Shown: positions 61,835 through 64,000 of the stretch, in pieces
How positions within the stretch are numbered: the first letter of the stretch is position 1
Layout: every line of letters starts with the position of its first letter
Source: Candidatus Electrothrix aestuarii
GTDB taxonomy: Bacteria; Desulfobacterota; Desulfobulbia; Desulfobulbales; Desulfobulbaceae
Length of the DNA stretch: 64,000 bases
Direction: 5' to 3'
Assembly (NCBI GenBank): GCA_032595685.2
Contig: CP159373.1
Span: 4,379,821 to 4,443,820 of the forward strand
The notes under the pieces: generated by a model
Told to the model about the DNA's origin: nothing
The model's database searches: none
The model's input: only the letters and a program-made list of their open reading frames with translations
Made by a program: the position numbers and the translations under genes

Positions 61835-63034
61835 TTACTCCTCCCCTCTCCCACTCTTCAACAGAATCACCCGAGTTCTGATCACACCCTCGACGCCCTC
61901 AATCTCCTGACACACCTCCGGAGACACTGCCGTTGCCGTATCAATAATATTATAGCCCATCGTGCCGTTACTCTTATTGGTATAGCTCATGATATTGATA
62001 CCGTGCTTACCAAGGATATTACTCATCAAACCGATCATTCCCGGCGTATCCTTATTAATCACAATCAAGCGGGTATGCACCAAGACGGTAGGAATGCTCT
62101 CCACATTGGGGAAATTCACACTATGGGTGATATTGCCGTACTCCAGATAATCCTTCAGCTCTTTCACCGCCATGCAGGCGCAGTTTTCTTCCGACTCCGC
62201 AGTCGAGGCACCAAGATGAGGGGTCAGGATAACCTTGTCATGCTTAATCAGCTTGGCTGAAGGGAAATCAGAAATATGGCCTGCAATCCTGCCGCTATCA
62301 AGGGCCTTAAGCACCGCATCCTCATCCACCACCGGACCACGGGCATAGTTAAAGAGCAGAGCATCCTCTTTCATAAAATCGATGAATTCATCATTTACCA
62401 AGCCCTTGGTATTTTTGTTCAGAGGAACATGCAGAGAAACAAAATCCGACTGGGCCAGGAGATTACGCCGCGCCTTGGCCAGCTCCACGTCCGGTAACAA
62501 ATCATGAATATTATCCATAACCGGATAGGGATCATAGCCGATCACCCGCATATTATGGTGGATGCCCATATTCGCTACCCGCACACCAATCTGGCCCAAC
62601 CCGATGACCCCCAAGGTCTTGCCGGACATTTCCATGCCCTTAAAGCCCTTTTTCCGTGCTTCAACCTCGGCATTGAGTTTTTCCTCATCATCGCCCTCCA
62701 GGCCTTCGCAAAAGGTCATGCCGTCTTTGACGTTACGCAGGGAAATACCCAGCATGGTAAAAAGGAGTTCCACAACCGCATTGGCATTGGCACCAGGGGT
62801 ATTGAACACACAGATCCCCCTGTCCGAGGCCTCATCTATCGGGATATTATTCACCCCGGCCCCGGCCCGGGCAATGGCAACAAGGTTGGGAAAGTCATCC
62901 AGATTAACCGGCGAGCTCCGCACCACAAGTCCTAAGGCTTCTTTTGCCTCAGCGTGCAGCTGATAGTTCTCGCCAAAAAGCTCCAGTCCTTCAGAAGCAA
63001 CAGCATTCAATACCGCAATGGGACAGGTCGTCAT
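61835..63034 (-). CDS. serA: D-3-phosphoglycerate dehydrogenase
   Basis: 399 residues. NAD-binding motif GLGQIGVRVANMG, RAGAGVNNIP, VSLHVPLNKNTKGL, FNYARGPVVDEDAVLKAL and the catalytic-histidine block VILTPHLGASTAESEENCA fit SerA. A C-terminal ACT domain (HTRLIVINKDTPGMIGLMSNIL) suggests serine feedback. It catalyses the first step of serine synthesis. GGAAAAGC-TCGT-GCTTTTCC (63087-63106) forms a hairpin in its leader, about 50 bases upstream. Confidence 0.94.
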   Translation of the reverse strand: MTTCPIAVLNAVASEGLELFGENYQLHAEAKEALGLVVRSSPVNLDDFPNLVAIARAGAGVNNIPIDEASDRGICVFNTPGANANAVVELLFTMLGISLRNVKDGMTFCEGLEGDDEEKLNAEVEARKKGFKGMEMSGKTLGVIGLGQIGVRVANMGIHHNMRVIGYDPYPVMDNIHDLLPDVELAKARRNLLAQSDFVSLHVPLNKNTKGLVNDEFIDFMKEDALLFNYARGPVVDEDAVLKALDSGRIAGHISDFPSAKLIKHDKVILTPHLGASTAESEENCACMAVKELKDYLEYGNITHSVNFPNVESIPTVLVHTRLIVINKDTPGMIGLMSNILGKHGINIMSYTNKSNGTMGYNIIDTATAVSPEVCQEIEGVEGVIRTRVILLKSGRGEE

Positions 63035-63559
63035 AATTTTTCTCCATTATCCTGTTTTATTCCTATTCTTACCTTCTCTTTGCCCAGGAAAAGCTCGTGC
63101 TTTTCCAGAACACCACAATCAACATGTAACACAATGATACAACTTACTTTTACCCCTAAAAGAAGAACCTTTCCCACCTGGCCGCCAAAAAATGTATTTG
63201 CTTGTCATTTTTTTCTGTGATAGTCGTTTAGATAGCCCTACTAAATTAATAATGAATTCTAAAAGCGGACAAGAAAGAGAATACCTCTGCGCACTTCTCC
63301 GGTTTCTCTTCGGGTACTCAAGACGGGGATGGCTCAGAAAAATGAGCAGGTTACAGGATAGGGTCAAGTGAGTTATCTCTCAGCCGAAAATCCTACCATA
63401 GAATTACCCTATCAGCAATCTCCCGTTACACAGCTGATCAACGTATTGAAAAGCAGGTTATGAGAACAGAACTCTTCATCACTCAATCGGTCCGCGCGGT
63501 ATTCAATCAAAAAATCAGAAAAAGCAACAATCTGATTTTATTGAGATAAGGAGACAAAA
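63035..63559. other. divergent intergenic region between serA and the response regulator
   Basis: No gene supported. It holds the serA leader hairpin (63087-63106) and, at its right end, AAGGAG before the response-regulator ATG. The remainder shows no clear signal. Confidence 0.45.
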
Positions 63560-64000
63560 ATGTACGATATACTGATCGTTGATGATGATCTGTTCGCACT
63601 CGCTCTCCTCGAAGAGCAGCTTAAAGGTTACGGTGATTTTTTCACCCCCGTATATGCCAGTAATGGTAAAGAGGCGGTTGAAATATTGAGCCAGGTGGAG
63701 ATCTCTTTACTGGTTACGGACCTCATTATGCCTGGCGACATCAACGGCTGGCATCTTATTGAGTATATAGAAAATTTTCATCCAAATATCCCTATCGTTG
63801 TTATTACAGGGTGTAAAGATGAAGAAAAAGTAGCCGCGCTTGAAGGCCGGGTACGGGAAATTTTACTCAAACCGATTCGGGTAAAACAGTTGGTGAAGAT
63901 CGTTACCAATATCCTGAATGAGGATATTGCGAGCGGCAATTTGAAAGGAGTTTCCGTAGGATCGTTCTTACAGCTCTTAGAGATGGATGAAAAAACCTGC
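63560..64000 (+). CDS. response regulator with DUF4388-like domain (3' truncated)
   Basis: 147 codons visible, cut by the window end. AAGGAG precedes the ATG. The receiver domain shows DILIVDDD (acidic pocket), the phosphoacceptor Asp in LLVTDLIMPGD, a Thr in VVITG and the Lys in ILLKPIRV, so all key residues are present. After ~125 residues GVSVGSFLQLLEMDEKTC begins, the entry motif of DUF4388/PatA-N domains found in signalling proteins of delta-type bacteria and cyanobacteria. What output follows cannot be seen. Confidence 0.85.
   Translation, partial: MYDILIVDDDLFALALLEEQLKGYGDFFTPVYASNGKEAVEILSQVEISLLVTDLIMPGDINGWHLIEYIENFHPNIPIVVITGCKDEEKVAALEGRVREILLKPIRVKQLVKIVTNILNEDIASGNLKGVSVGSFLQLLEMDEKTC

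Overview
The window looks like a Gram-negative, anaerobic or microaerophilic member of the Desulfobacterota, most plausibly Desulfobulbales and perhaps close to cable bacteria. This is inference from gene content, not from a marker gene. The content is a complete Mla outer-membrane lipid-trafficking operon, a membrane-anchored twelve-haem cytochrome c, TRAP transport, a MurL-type epimerase, an aconitase of the ~640-residue kind, ftsH-folP and hslVU housekeeping pairs, and many CHAT/TPR/STAND signalling genes. No tRNA, rRNA or CRISPR array was seen.

Layout. 0-2.6 kb: 3' end of a pabB-pabC fusion and a sensor histidine kinase. 2.7-6.0 kb: a visibly AT-rich, translationally coupled trio (DUF262 protein, DUF3696-type AAA ATPase, unknown protein) that looks like an uncharacterised defence-type module. 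6.0-11.7 kb: ClC chloride channel with CBS and TrkA-C domains, a HepT/MntA toxin-antitoxin pair, the twelve-haem cytochrome, an Rpn-type nuclease. 11.7-16.5 kb (minus): a CHAT-TIR-like gene coupled by an ATGA overlap to an nSTAND-TPR gene. The pair carries three lesions: a -1 frame change exactly at a T_TTT_TTC slippery heptamer, a +1 frameshift, and an in-frame TAA. It also contains 144-bp TPR repeats and ends in a 21-bp minisatellite. 16.6-22.2 kb: MscS-like lipoprotein, murL, rlmH, two small unknown genes. 22.6-36.1 kb: a GC-rich stretch with a secreted GH13 enzyme, an EndoQ-like PHP/UvrD helicase fusion, a small membrane protein, an intact CHAT-NTPase-TPR gene and a large secreted beta-helix protein. 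Palindromic repeats are scattered through it, one of them inserted in frame inside the helicase gene. 36.2-48.2 kb: housekeeping (a tetratricopeptide-like membrane protein, folP, ftsH, a TRAP permease pair with a lytic-transglycosylase/solute-binding protein and an MFS carrier, an SH3 protein, hslVU). 48.2-53.3 kb (minus): mlaE-F-D-A-C plus two envelope genes, behind a consensus promoter overlapped by a 24-bp palindrome. 53.8-58.5 kb: aconitase, a Kv-type channel with a C-terminal zinc ribbon, a membrane-anchored serpin with an N-terminal zinc ribbon. 58.5-61.7 kb: a mosaic of repeats, two remnants of the same STAND/NACHT-type C-terminal tail, a PIN toxin-antitoxin cassette flanked by 36-bp direct repeats, and a TPR gene. 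61.8-64 kb: serA and the start of a response-regulator gene.

The candidates for undescribed biology are the 2.7-6.0 kb trio, the EndoQ-helicase/small-membrane/CHAT-NTPase-TPR neighbourhood, the frame-disrupted CHAT-TIR/nSTAND-TPR operon with its in-register slippery site, and the exactly 23-bp-phased array of five palindromes upstream of the beta-helix gene. All assignments come from reading motifs by eye. No database search or alignment was run.
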